Below, piece after piece: positions 42,472 to 51,104 of a stretch of 64,000 nucleotides of DNA; positions within the stretch are counted from its first letter, which is position 1; each line of letters begins with the position of its first letter. The translations under genes and the position numbers were made by a program. The stretch is from the NCBI GenBank assembly GCA_023700805.1, contig JAMPYF010000001.1:186001-250000 (forward strand), written 5' to 3'. The stretch is from Sulfuritalea sp. GTDB lineage: Bacteria; Pseudomonadota; Gammaproteobacteria; Burkholderiales; Rhodocyclaceae. The notes beneath the pieces are model-generated. The model was given only the letters and a program-made list of their open reading frames with translations. It did not search any database and was not told the DNA's origin.

Positions 42472-44433
42472 ATGCAATTCAGGCTGATACTTTCGGTGGG
42501 GCTCATCGCGACATGCGGGATGCCGGCGGCGCTGCTTGCGGCGGATGATGTCTCCGGCATGAAGCTGGAGGACCTGCTGGGTGTCGAAGTGCAGGGCGCC
42601 TCGCGTTATGCGCAACCGCTGTCGGAGGCGCCCGCCACCGCCACGGTGGTCCCCGCCGAGGACATACGCCGCTTCGGCTTCCGCGACATCGGCGAGGCAC
42701 TGCAGTCGGCGCGCGGCGTCTATACCAGCCGCGACCGTGGCTACTCCTATCTTGGCGTGCGCGGCTTCAGCCGACCCGGCGACTACAACTCGCGCATCCT
42801 GCTGCTGGTGGATGGCGCGCGCAGCAACGATCCGATCTACGACCAGGCGATGGTCGGCAATGAAGCCCCGATCGACATCGACTGGATCAAGCGCCTCGAA
42901 TTCGTGCCCGGCCCCTCGTCCGCCAGCTATGGCGGCAACGCCCTGTTCGGCATCGTCAATGCCGTGCTGTGGACCGGCGCCGACCTCAACGGCAGCCGGG
43001 TTGCGCTCGATGCCAGCGATGGACGCGGCCGCCGCGCCAGCCTGCTCTCGGGCGGGCGCAGCGCCGCCGGTCTCGACTGGGTGGCCGGCCTCAGCGCCTA
43101 CCAGCGCGACGGCGACGATCTCTATTTCGCCGAGTACGATGCGCCCGGGGTCGGCGATGGCGTTGCACACAAGCTCGACGGCGAGCGCTACCTCAAGGGC
43201 ATGTTCAAGGGCAGTTGGGAAAACTGGCGCGGCAGCGCGACGTTCTCGCGACGCCGGAAGGACGTGCCCACCGCCTACTACGGCACCGTGTTCGATGCGC
43301 CGGGCAACTTCGTGCAGGAGACGGAATATCACTTCGACCTGGCTCGCACCTCGACCCTCGCCGAAGCGCTGGACCAGCAGTTGCGCGTGCATTTCGGCCG
43401 CTATGCGTATGACGGCGAATACCCCTACCCGGGGACCAACCGCGACGAAGCGCGCGCCGACTGGTGGAGCGCCGAATGGCAGCTGACCTGGACCGGCTGG
43501 CGTAAGCACCGCCTGCTCGCCGGCGTCGAAGCGCGCAGCTATATGCGCATGGAGCAACGCAATTTCGACCTCGATCCGCGCATCGACTATACCGACGACC
43601 GCCACCGGGGCCGCACCGCGGCGATCTTCGTGCAGGACGAATGGCGCATCGCGCCCGGCTGGCTGGCCAATCTAGGCCTGCGCATCGATAGCCAAAGCAC
43701 CGCGCCTTCGATCGTCTCGCCGCGCGGCGCACTGATCTGGCATCCACGCGACGATGTCACCGTCAAGTTGATGGGCGGTCGCGCCTTCCGCGCTCCCAAC
43801 GATTACGAACGCCACTACGACGACAGCGGCGCCACGCAAAAGGGCAATCCCGACCTGAAACCGGAGCGCATCCGCACCCGCGAGCTAGCGCTCGATTACA
43901 CGCCGACGCCGACGCTGCGCCTCGGCCTCGGTCACTATCAATACACCCTGCGCGACCTGATCGACCAGGAAACCGACCCCGCCGACGGCCTGCTGGTGTT
44001 CCGCAACCGTGACCAACTCTCGGCGCGCGGCTGGGAAACCGATGTCGAGACCCTGCTCGCTGGCGGCTGGCGCGTGCGCGGCAGCCTGGCCTGGCAGTCG
44101 ATCACCCAGCCCGGCGGCGAAGCAGTCAATTCGCCGCGGCGCCTGGGCAAGCTGCTGGTCGACGGACCGGTCGCCGCGCTCGGCGCGACGCTGGGCATCA
44201 ATCTGCAGGCGGTCGGCCCGCGCCGCAGCCTGCTCGGCAGCGTCGCCGGCTATGTCACCGGCAATCTGGTGCTGCGTCAGGCGCATCAGCGCCGCTATGG
44301 CCGATGGAGCCTCGGCATCTACAACCTGGGCGGCACGCGCTATCGCGATCCCCTGGGCCCCGAAGTCGCACCGATAGACAGCCTCGAACGCGACGGGCGA
44401 CAGTGGCGCCTGCGCTGGGAACTGGAGATCTGA
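42472..44433 (+). CDS. TonB-dependent outer-membrane receptor
   Basis: 653 aa with a signal peptide (residues 1-24). The plug domain spans roughly residues 45-165 (SEAPATATVVPAEDIRRFGFRDIGEALQSARGVY ... PSSASYGGNALFGIVN). A beta-barrel follows to the C-terminus (WRLRWELEI). It includes the conserved barrel segment RAFRAPNDYERHYDD ... NPDLKPERIRTRELALDY. No close match to a known siderophore or vitamin receptor is obvious; the ligand is unknown. The stop overlaps the YfiR-like start by one base (TGATG). Confidence 0.9.
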   Translation: MQFRLILSVGLIATCGMPAALLAADDVSGMKLEDLLGVEVQGASRYAQPLSEAPATATVVPAEDIRRFGFRDIGEALQSARGVYTSRDRGYSYLGVRGFSRPGDYNSRILLLVDGARSNDPIYDQAMVGNEAPIDIDWIKRLEFVPGPSSASYGGNALFGIVNAVLWTGADLNGSRVALDASDGRGRRASLLSGGRSAAGLDWVAGLSAYQRDGDDLYFAEYDAPGVGDGVAHKLDGERYLKGMFKGSWENWRGSATFSRRRKDVPTAYYGTVFDAPGNFVQETEYHFDLARTSTLAEALDQQLRVHFGRYAYDGEYPYPGTNRDEARADWWSAEWQLTWTGWRKHRLLAGVEARSYMRMEQRNFDLDPRIDYTDDRHRGRTAAIFVQDEWRIAPGWLANLGLRIDSQSTAPSIVSPRGALIWHPRDDVTVKLMGGRAFRAPNDYERHYDDSGATQKGNPDLKPERIRTRELALDYTPTPTLRLGLGHYQYTLRDLIDQETDPADGLLVFRNRDQLSARGWETDVETLLAGGWRVRGSLAWQSITQPGGEAVNSPRRLGKLLVDGPVAALGATLGINLQAVGPRRSLLGSVAGYVTGNLVLRQAHQRRYGRWSLGIYNLGGTRYRDPLGPEVAPIDSLERDGRQWRLRWELEI

Positions 44434-44969
44434 TGTGGCGGCGGCTGTGCAGGACGATCCTGCCGGCATTGCTGCTGGCCTTGCCCTGCCATGCGGCTTG
44501 GGCCGCTGACCGGGCTGACGAAAACGAGGTCAAGGCGGCGGTAATCTACAACCTGCTGCTGTTTATCCAATGGCCGCCACAGACCACGCCGTCGGCCGGC
44601 TTCCACTTCTGCGTGCTGGACGAAGGTGCGCTGACCGCGGCCTTGCGGCGCCATGAAGGAAAAAAGGTGCTGGGGCAGACGCTTGGTATCCGCCGCAGCG
44701 GAACCACGCCCGAGGAGCTCGACCGCTGCGCCGCGGTGATGGTGGAAGCCGGCAGTGCCGGCCTCCTCGCACGGCTCGGTGCATTGGCCCGCACCCGCGC
44801 CTTGTTGGTGATCGCCGAGGGTGCCAATGCAGTCGACCGCGGCGCCATGATCGGCCTGCATACCGATGGCGGACGCGTGACCTTCGACATCAACTACGGC
44901 GCGATGAAGAGAAGCGGCCTTGCGCCCAGTTCCAAGATCCTCAAACTAGCACGCAACTTGATCGAGTGA
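44433..44969 (+). CDS. yfiR: YfiR-like periplasmic protein (DUF4154)
   Basis: 178 aa with a signal peptide (cleavage near residue 25, HAAWA). The YfiR signature ENEVKAAVIYNLLLFIQWP is followed by FHFCVLDEG. Cysteines C60 and C99 are 39 apart, the same spacing I recall for a structural disulfide in Pseudomonas YfiR. In YfiBNR, YfiR represses the diguanylate cyclase YfiN through its periplasmic domain; here the next gene is a CHASE8-GGDEF protein, matching that logic. The upstream receptor replaces the YfiB role in position. Confidence 0.88.
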   Translation: MWRRLCRTILPALLLALPCHAAWAADRADENEVKAAVIYNLLLFIQWPPQTTPSAGFHFCVLDEGALTAALRRHEGKKVLGQTLGIRRSGTTPEELDRCAAVMVEAGSAGLLARLGALARTRALLVIAEGANAVDRGAMIGLHTDGGRVTFDINYGAMKRSGLAPSSKILKLARNLIE

Positions 44970-44973
44970 GCGC

Positions 44974-46098
44974 ATGACCCATACGCGCCTGCTCAACTAC
45001 TGGCGGCTCAGCCTGGTGTCGACCGGCAGCGCCCTGCTGATCGCCCTGCTGATGCTGCTGGGTTACCACGCGCACAGCCTGCGCGAGCACCTGCAGAACA
45101 ACCTGACCATGCAGGCACGCCTGCTGGGCGCCAATCTCACGGCAGCCATCGTGTTCGAGGACATTCGCACGGCCACGGAAATCATCGGCACCGCCGATGC
45201 GTCGCCGATCATCATCGAGGCCGCCGTCTATCGCGCCAACGGCAGCCTGCTGGCGCGTTTCCAGCGCCCGGAAGCGCTGCGCCAGCTCGGCGAGGAAGCC
45301 CCGGCCGCGGGGCATGTATTGTCATTCGTCGATCTGCGGCTGGCGCTTCCCGTGCAACTGGAGGGGCGGATCGTCGGCAGCATTGCCATGCGCGCCTCGC
45401 TGCGCGACCTGTATGGCGAACTCGGCCGGGTTTTCGGCAGCATGCTGCTGATCCTGACGGCTTCCGCACTGCTCGGGACTTATGCCAGCCGCAAGATGCG
45501 CATGCAGATGATCGCGGCGGAGAACGAGATCGAGCGCATGGCGCTGTACGACCGGGTTACCGGGCTGCCCAATCGCCATGCCTTCGAGTTGAGCCTGGCC
45601 CAGGCGCTGCAGCGTCACGCCCGCAACGGCGGCGGATCGGCCCTGCTTTACATCGATGTCGATGGTTTCAAGACGGTCAATGACCAGTTCGGCCACCAGG
45701 TCGGCGATGCGGTGCTGAAAGCCATCGGTGTGAGGCTGGAAAGGGCGCTGCGCGGCGCCGACATCGTCGCGCGCATCGGCGGCGACGAGTTTGCCGTGAT
45801 TTTGAGCGATACCTCGATCAACGAGGATGCCGGACGCGTGGCGGCAAGCCTGGTGCGGATTGCCGCCGAACCCTTCGCCACCGGCAGAGCCCCGGCGCAC
45901 ATCGGATTCAGCATCGGCATCTGCATGATTCCGCAGTCCGCGGCGGATATCGACAGCGCGCTGCGCAACGCCGATCTGGCGATGTACCACGCCAAGCAGA
46001 TGGGCAAGAATACTTACCAGTTCTATGCCGAAACCATGGTGGAGGATGCCAGGCGATCGCAGGACGAAAGCGGTGCCTCGGCCCTGGCCAGCGAATGA
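44974..46098 (+). CDS. CHASE8-GGDEF diguanylate cyclase (YfiN-like)
   Basis: 374 aa. Two membrane helices flank a CHASE8-like periplasmic domain (MQARLLGANLTAAIVFEDIRTATEIIGT, about residues 45-145). The GGDEF domain has an intact active site G269-G270-D271-E272-F273 and an RxxD inhibitory site (RGAD, five residues upstream), so it should make c-di-GMP with product inhibition. It begins 4 bp after yfiR. It should be under YfiR control in the periplasm; regulation by the receptor's ligand is inferred from gene order. Confidence 0.93.
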   Translation: MTHTRLLNYWRLSLVSTGSALLIALLMLLGYHAHSLREHLQNNLTMQARLLGANLTAAIVFEDIRTATEIIGTADASPIIIEAAVYRANGSLLARFQRPEALRQLGEEAPAAGHVLSFVDLRLALPVQLEGRIVGSIAMRASLRDLYGELGRVFGSMLLILTASALLGTYASRKMRMQMIAAENEIERMALYDRVTGLPNRHAFELSLAQALQRHARNGGGSALLYIDVDGFKTVNDQFGHQVGDAVLKAIGVRLERALRGADIVARIGGDEFAVILSDTSINEDAGRVAASLVRIAAEPFATGRAPAHIGFSIGICMIPQSAADIDSALRNADLAMYHAKQMGKNTYQFYAETMVEDARRSQDESGASALASE

Positions 46099-46119
46099 CG
46101 GGCTGCGTGGCGCCGTCCG

Positions 46120-46133
46120 GCTTGCCGGCAAGC
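46120..46133. terminator. perfect 14-bp palindrome between the cyclase gene and lldD
   Basis: GCTTGCCGGCAAGC sits in the 60-bp gap between the diguanylate cyclase stop and lldD. It could form a small hairpin that weakens read-through, but there is no T-run, so a factor-independent terminator is doubtful. Confidence 0.3.
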
Positions 46134-46158
46134 TGAATCAAGGATTCTGGAGGTGCGC

Positions 46159-47340
46159 ATGAACGACAACGAAACCTGCGGTCTCGGCCTGGCGCCGGCC
46201 ACGGCGAGCGACTACCGCGAACTGGCGCGCCGGCGGCTGCCGCGCCACCTGTTCGATTACCTCGACGGTGCCGCCTACGAGGAAATCACCGCGCAGGAGA
46301 ACCAGCAGGCCTTCCGGCGCCTGCGCCTGCGCCAGCGCGTGATGCGCGACGTCTCGCAGCTGAACTTTGCCACGCGCGTGCTGGGCCAGAATCTGGCGCT
46401 GCCGCTGGTGCTCGCCCCGCTCGGCCTGGCCGGCGTCATGGCACGCCGTGCCGAGGTGCAGGCGGCGCGTGCGGCCGAGGGCGCCGGCGTGCCCTTCTGC
46501 GAATCGACGGTATCGATCTGCTCGATCGAGGAGGTGCGTGCCGCCACGGCGGCGCCCTTCTGGTACCAGCTCTACGTGATGCGCGACCGCGGCTATGCCA
46601 GGGCGCTGATGGCGCGGGCGCAGGCGGCCGGCTGCCCGGTGCTGGTGCTGACCGTCGACCTCGCGGTGATGGGGGCGCGCTACCGCGACATCCGCAACGG
46701 CATGGGCGGCGGCCTGTCGCTTGGCGGCAAAATGGCCAAGGCCTGGGATCTGGCGTCGCATCCGCGCTGGCTGCTCGACGTCGCCATCCGCGGCAAGCCG
46801 CTGATGTTCGGCAACCTGACCATGGCGGTACCCGATGCGCACAGCCTGCCGGCCTTCAAGGCCTGGGTCGATAGCCAGTTCGATCCGCGCATCACCTGGG
46901 CCGACCTGGACTGGGTGCGCGAAAACTGGCCGGGCAAGATCCTGCTCAAGGGCATACTCGACGTGGACGACGCGCGCCTGGCGGCGGCTGCGGGGGCCGA
47001 CGGCATCGTCGTCTCCAACCACGGCGGCCGCCAACTGGACGGCGTCGCGGCCAGCGCCGATGCCTTGCCGCGCATCGTCGATGCGGTCGGCGACAAGCTT
47101 GAAGTATTGCTCGACGGCGGCGTCAGGAGCGGGCTCGACGTGGCCAAGGCGCTGGCGCTGGGCGCCAGGGCCTGCATGCTCGGCCGCGCCTGGGGCTATG
47201 CCGTCGCCGCGCGCGGCGAAGCCGGCGTGGCCCACATGCTGTCGGTGATGCGCAGCGAAATGGCCGTGGCCCTGGCGCTGTGCGGCGTCAGCGATGTGAA
47301 GGCGCTCGACCGGTCAGCGCTGCTCGATGCATCGCCGTAG
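46159..47340 (+). CDS. lldD: FMN-dependent L-lactate dehydrogenase
   Basis: 393-aa FMN enzyme of the alpha-hydroxy-acid oxidase family that oxidises L-lactate to pyruvate at the membrane. The catalytic histidine is H288 in VVSNHGGRQLDG. FMN and substrate motifs include VLAPLGLAGVMA, LTVDLAVMGARYRDIRNGM, LLKGILDVDDA and LLDGGVRSGLDVAKALALGA. I prefer ATG 46159 over GTG 46153 because the TGGAGG site spans 46148-46153. Glycolate or mandelate oxidation is a less likely alternative. Confidence 0.9.
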   Translation: MNDNETCGLGLAPATASDYRELARRRLPRHLFDYLDGAAYEEITAQENQQAFRRLRLRQRVMRDVSQLNFATRVLGQNLALPLVLAPLGLAGVMARRAEVQAARAAEGAGVPFCESTVSICSIEEVRAATAAPFWYQLYVMRDRGYARALMARAQAAGCPVLVLTVDLAVMGARYRDIRNGMGGGLSLGGKMAKAWDLASHPRWLLDVAIRGKPLMFGNLTMAVPDAHSLPAFKAWVDSQFDPRITWADLDWVRENWPGKILLKGILDVDDARLAAAAGADGIVVSNHGGRQLDGVAASADALPRIVDAVGDKLEVLLDGGVRSGLDVAKALALGARACMLGRAWGYAVAARGEAGVAHMLSVMRSEMAVALALCGVSDVKALDRSALLDASP

Positions 47341-47359
47341 TGCCAGCGCCAACTCTTGC
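47339..47359 (+). repeat. dispersed 21-bp repeat, copy 6
   Basis: 18 of 21 positions, starting at the lldD stop codon and running into the gap before the convergent Hyf-like operon end. It is essentially noncoding. Confidence 0.78.
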
Positions 47360-47374
47360 GCGGCTACTTCGTAG

Positions 47375-47887
47375 CTACTTCGTAGTGCGTATCGCCGCCA
47401 GGATGCCCTGCATCAGGGCCAGCGGCGTCGGCGGGCAGCCGGGAATGCGCAGATCGACGCCGACCACGTTCTCCACCGCGCCGCAGCTCGCATAGCTCTC
47501 GCCGAACACCCCGCCGTTGCAGCCGCAGTCGCCGACCGCCACGACCAGCTTGGGATCGGGCGTGCAGTCGTAGGCGATGCGCAGCGCATTCTCCATGTTC
47601 CGCGTCACCGGGCCGGTCACCAGCAGCATGTCGGCATGGCGCGGACTGGCGACGAACTTGATGCCGCGGCCTTCGAGGTTGTAATAGGGATTGTTGAGAG
47701 CGTGGATCTCCAGCTCGCAGCCGTTGCAGGAGCCGGCATCGACCTCGCGTATGGTCAGGGCGCGGCCCAGTACATGCAGGATTTCGTCGTGCAGCCGGTC
47801 GATCTCGCGCTGCGGCCCGCCCTCGGCTTCGGGCATGGGCTCGGTCAGGATGCCGGTGCGGAAGATGTGTCTGAGCAAAGGGATCAT
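47375..47887 (-). CDS. NuoB/HyfI-like 4Fe-4S subunit of the Ehr-type complex
   Basis: 170-aa small electron-transfer subunit like NuoB or hydrogenase small subunits HycG/HyfI. Probable ligands of the N2-type 4Fe-4S cluster are C54 and C57 (SCNGCELEI), C121 (GDCGCNGG) and C151 (PGCPPTP). It is the last gene of the six-gene minus-strand operon, separated from the large subunit by a 164-bp gap holding an inverted repeat. Confidence 0.9.
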   Translation of the reverse strand: MIPLLRHIFRTGILTEPMPEAEGGPQREIDRLHDEILHVLGRALTIREVDAGSCNGCELEIHALNNPYYNLEGRGIKFVASPRHADMLLVTGPVTRNMENALRIAYDCTPDPKLVVAVGDCGCNGGVFGESYASCGAVENVVGVDLRIPGCPPTPLALMQGILAAIRTTK

Positions 47888-47897
47888 TTGAAAAAGT

Positions 47898-48034
47898 CAG
47901 TTCAATCCGCAGATTTCGCAGATTTCGCAGATTGAACTGTGGATGGTGGACGACGCCGACCGCCCCGGACAGGTGATGCGCCCTTGTTCGCCATCGCTGC
48001 CATGATCTGCGTAAATCTGCGAAATCTGCGGACA
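47898..48034. repeat. inverted-repeat element inside the Hyf-like operon
   Basis: CCGCAGATTTCGCAGATTT (47908-47926) is repeated as its exact inverse at 48013-48031, so the gap can form one large hairpin. Within the left arm, CAGTTCAATC (47898-47907) and GATTGAACTG (47930-47939) form a second inverted pair. The short unit ATCTGCG/CGCAGAT is repeated in each arm. It resembles the ATCTGCG-type intergenic repeats found in many bacteria. It separates the last two operon genes. Confidence 0.65.
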
Positions 48035-48051
48035 AATCGATGTTTGCAGCA

Positions 48052-49632
48052 TCACAGGTCGACTCCGGAATAGGACAGGTTGAAGGACTTGTTGATCAGC
48101 GGGAAGTCGGGGACGATGTCTTTCATCACCGCGTGCTCCAGCGCCGGCCAGGCCTGCCATGAGGGGTCGTGCGGATGCACCCGGGCCAGCCTGCCGTCGC
48201 CGGCGAACTGGACGCCGACCAGCACCTCGCCGCGCCAGCCTTCGATCACGCCGAGGCCGCCGGCATCGCCGACCGGCGCGACTTCGACCCGGCTCGCGCC
48301 GCCTGGCAGACCGAGCGCGATTTCGCGCAGCAGGCGCAGCGATTCGTAGATCTCGTCGAAACGCAGGGCGACGCGCGCGGCCACGTCGCCGCGTTCGTCG
48401 GTGACCGGGCGCACGCCAAGCTGGGCATAAGGCGCCGGCGGCGTGTAGCCCTGGCGGTGCGCCCGGCCGTCGAGCAGGATGCCGGTGGCACGGGCGGCCA
48501 TGCCCGACAGCGACAGTTCGCGCGCCAGGGCGGCGTCGATCGCGCCGGTGGTGGCGAAGCGATCCTGCAAGCCGGCATGCGCGTCATAGAGCGCGCGCAG
48601 TTTCCTGACTTCGCCGCGAACCACGCCGCACTGCTCGATCATGGCGGCGAGCGCCGCGGCATCGAGGTCCATGACGACGCCGCCCGGCACGATGCGGTCC
48701 ATCATGAAGCGGTGGCCGAACATCTGCTGGTTCAGGCGCAGCCAGTCTTCCTTGAGGCGCATGAACTGGGTCAGGCCGAAGGCGAAGGCGGCATCGTTGC
48801 CCAGCGCACCGAGGTCGCCCAGGTGATTGGCGACGCGTTCGCGCTCGAGCATCAGCGCGCGCAGCAGCAGGGCCCGCGGCGGCGGCTCGACCCGGCACGC
48901 CGCCTCCACCGCATCGGCGTAGGCCCAGGCGTAGGCGCAGGTGGAATCGCCGGAGACGCGGCCGACCAGACGCGCGCCATGCGCGAGGTCGGCGCCGAGG
49001 AACAGCTTCTCGACGCCCTTGTGCTGGTAACCCAGCCGCTGCTCCAGGCGCAGCACGCGCTCGCCGACGACCGAGAAGCGGAAATGGCCGGGCTCGATGA
49101 TCCCGGCATGGATCGGACCGACCGGAATTTCGTGGGCGCCCTCGCCGCCGACCTTGACGAACTCGTAGTCGCTGGGGAAATTGTCGAAGCCGACACCGAC
49201 CCCGGCCTCATGCACGGCGTCGTGGCGCAGCGGATACCAGTCCGCCGGCCAGGCACCGTGGCGCAGCCAGGGCCGCTGGTCGCTGCCGTCGCTGGCGATG
49301 CCGACCAGGTCGCGGGTGGCGCGCTGCATGCGGTTCGCGGCCGGAAAGATGCCGGACAGGTCGGGATAGACCGGGCACTGGTCGCCCTCGGCCGCCAGGT
49401 CGAGACTGAGCCAGGGCCAGCCCTCGTCGAGGGCGAACACGCAATGCAGGCGATAGCCGGCGCCCTGCTGCCGCCTATCCTCGCCCCACAGCGCGGCCAG
49501 GCGGCCCTGGTGGCGATGGACGGAAATCGCGAAGCGCAGCATGTCCTCGCCGTCCGCGGCGCGGCCGCGCCACACCGGGGCGCCTGACCCCGGCTGGCGG
49601 ACGAATTCGATGGGTTCGGCGTGGAAGATCAT
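48052..49632 (-). CDS. HyfG/NuoCD-like large subunit without NiFe ligands
   Basis: 526 aa. A NuoC-like N-terminal part (residues 1-130) is fused to a NuoD/HycE-like domain (GPIHAGIIEPGHFRFSVVGE, QRLGYQHKGVEKLF). In group 4 hydrogenases the NiFe centre is held by RVCGIC and a C-terminal DPCxxC; here these are GRVSGDS and FNLSYSGVDL, so the metal-binding cysteines are absent. It ends PLINKSFNLSYSGVDL. The protein therefore cannot carry a normal NiFe site and fits the energy-converting-hydrogenase-related (Ehr) class. It lies 10 bp after hyfF. Confidence 0.9.
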   Translation of the reverse strand: MIFHAEPIEFVRQPGSGAPVWRGRAADGEDMLRFAISVHRHQGRLAALWGEDRRQQGAGYRLHCVFALDEGWPWLSLDLAAEGDQCPVYPDLSGIFPAANRMQRATRDLVGIASDGSDQRPWLRHGAWPADWYPLRHDAVHEAGVGVGFDNFPSDYEFVKVGGEGAHEIPVGPIHAGIIEPGHFRFSVVGERVLRLEQRLGYQHKGVEKLFLGADLAHGARLVGRVSGDSTCAYAWAYADAVEAACRVEPPPRALLLRALMLERERVANHLGDLGALGNDAAFAFGLTQFMRLKEDWLRLNQQMFGHRFMMDRIVPGGVVMDLDAAALAAMIEQCGVVRGEVRKLRALYDAHAGLQDRFATTGAIDAALARELSLSGMAARATGILLDGRAHRQGYTPPAPYAQLGVRPVTDERGDVAARVALRFDEIYESLRLLREIALGLPGGASRVEVAPVGDAGGLGVIEGWRGEVLVGVQFAGDGRLARVHPHDPSWQAWPALEHAVMKDIVPDFPLINKSFNLSYSGVDL

Positions 49633-49642
49633 GATTGCCGCC

Positions 49643-51094
49643 CTAGCCGAGCATGCGCGAGGCTTCGTGGAACCAGCGCGTCAGATAGGGTGGAATGTAG
49701 AGCCCGAGCATCAGCACCAGCCCGAGATGCAGGAACACCGGCGTGATCGCCGGCGCATGCGGCAGGCGCTTGGCCTCGGTCTCGCCGAAGACCATCGGCT
49801 GGACCTTGCCGAAGATCGCGGCGAAGGCCACGCCCAGGCCCAGCAGCAGGATCGGCGTCGCCCACGGATGATATTTCATGGCATGGGTGAGGATCATGAA
49901 CTCGCTGGCGAAGACGCCGAAGGGCGGCATGCCGAGGATGGCCAGCGTGCCCAGCATCAGCCCCCAGCCGATCAGGGGATTGATTTTGATCAGACCGCGA
50001 ATGTTCTCCATCAACTGGGTGCCGGTCTTCTGCGTGGCATGGCCGACGGCGAAGAAGATCGCCGATTTGGTCAGCGAATGCATGGTCATATGCAGCAGGC
50101 CGGCGAAATTCGCCACCGAGCCGCCCATGCCGAAGGCGAAGGTGATGAGGCCCATGTGCTCGATCGAGGAATACGCGAACATGCGCTTGACATCCTTCTG
50201 GCGCGACAGGAAGAAGGCCGCGACCAGCAGCGTGAACAGGCCGAAGCCCATCATCAGCTTGCCGGCGAAATCCCCGGGAATGGCGCCGTCGGCCAGCACC
50301 TTGCAGCGCAGGATGGCGTAGAGCGCGACGTTCAGCAGCAGGCCCGAGAGCACCGCCGATACCGGCGTCGGGCCTTCGGCATGGGCATCGGGCAGCCAGT
50401 TGTGCAGGGGCGCGAGGCCGACCTTGGTGCCGTAGCCGACCAGCAGGAAGATGAAGGACAGCGCCATGATGGTCGGTTCGAGCTGGCCCTTGACGTCGAT
50501 CAGGTGGGTCCACAGGAGCGCGTTGCCGCTCTCGCCCAGCACGCGCTCGGCGGCGAAGTAGAGCAGGATGGTGCCGAACAGCGCCTGGGCGATGCCGACG
50601 CCGCAGAGGATGAAGTATTTCCATGCGGCCTCGAGGCTGGCCGGCGTGCGGTAGAGCGAGACCAGCAGCACCGTGGTCAGCGTCGCCGCTTCCATCGCGA
50701 CCCAGAGGATGCCGAGATTGTTGGTGGTCAGCGCCGCCAGCATAGTGAACATGAAGAGCTGGTACATGCTCTTGTAGAGCCGCAGGCGCGGCGCACTGAG
50801 CTTGCCGTGCTCGCGCTCGTTCTTCATGTAGGGACCGGAGAATATGCTCGTGGTCAGGCCGACGAAGGCGGTCAGTGCGACGAAGAACACATTCAGCGAA
50901 TCGATGAAGAACTGCTCGCCGAAGGCGAAGCGCGGACCGCTGGCGATGATCTCGACGGTCAGGCCCGCCGCCGCGGCAAAGGTGCCGAGGCTGGCGATGA
51001 TGTTGAGGTTGGGCGCCCACGCGCGTTCCCCGACCACCGTCAGCAGCGCGCCGCTGACCAGGGGAATCACGAGCATGAGAACGAAGAAATCCAT
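49643..51094 (-). CDS. hyfF: Hyf-like antiporter-type membrane subunit HyfF
   Basis: 483-aa multi-spanning protein of the proton_antipo_M family (NuoL/M/N-like). Conserved features are KVGLAPLHNWLPDAHAEGPTPVSAVLSGLLLN, RMFAYSSIEHMGLI and HSLTKSAIFFAVGH, with membrane lysines and glutamates of the proton channel type. The 251-bp gap to hyfE upstream is filled by repeat element copy 2; hyfG-like follows 10 bp downstream. Confidence 0.9.
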   Translation of the reverse strand: MDFFVLMLVIPLVSGALLTVVGERAWAPNLNIIASLGTFAAAAGLTVEIIASGPRFAFGEQFFIDSLNVFFVALTAFVGLTTSIFSGPYMKNEREHGKLSAPRLRLYKSMYQLFMFTMLAALTTNNLGILWVAMEAATLTTVLLVSLYRTPASLEAAWKYFILCGVGIAQALFGTILLYFAAERVLGESGNALLWTHLIDVKGQLEPTIMALSFIFLLVGYGTKVGLAPLHNWLPDAHAEGPTPVSAVLSGLLLNVALYAILRCKVLADGAIPGDFAGKLMMGFGLFTLLVAAFFLSRQKDVKRMFAYSSIEHMGLITFAFGMGGSVANFAGLLHMTMHSLTKSAIFFAVGHATQKTGTQLMENIRGLIKINPLIGWGLMLGTLAILGMPPFGVFASEFMILTHAMKYHPWATPILLLGLGVAFAAIFGKVQPMVFGETEAKRLPHAPAITPVFLHLGLVLMLGLYIPPYLTRWFHEASRMLG

Positions 51095-51104
51095 GGATTT
51101 AACG

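Noticed and set aside
47907..48034. Short repeated ATCTGCG units considered as a CRISPR array
   Set aside because: Units are 7-10 bp, inverted rather than spaced direct repeats, with no spacers of constant length and no cas genes.
48052..49632. Functional NiFe hydrogenase large subunit
   Set aside because: Both cysteine pairs needed for NiFe binding are missing, so an Ehr-type subunit is the better reading.
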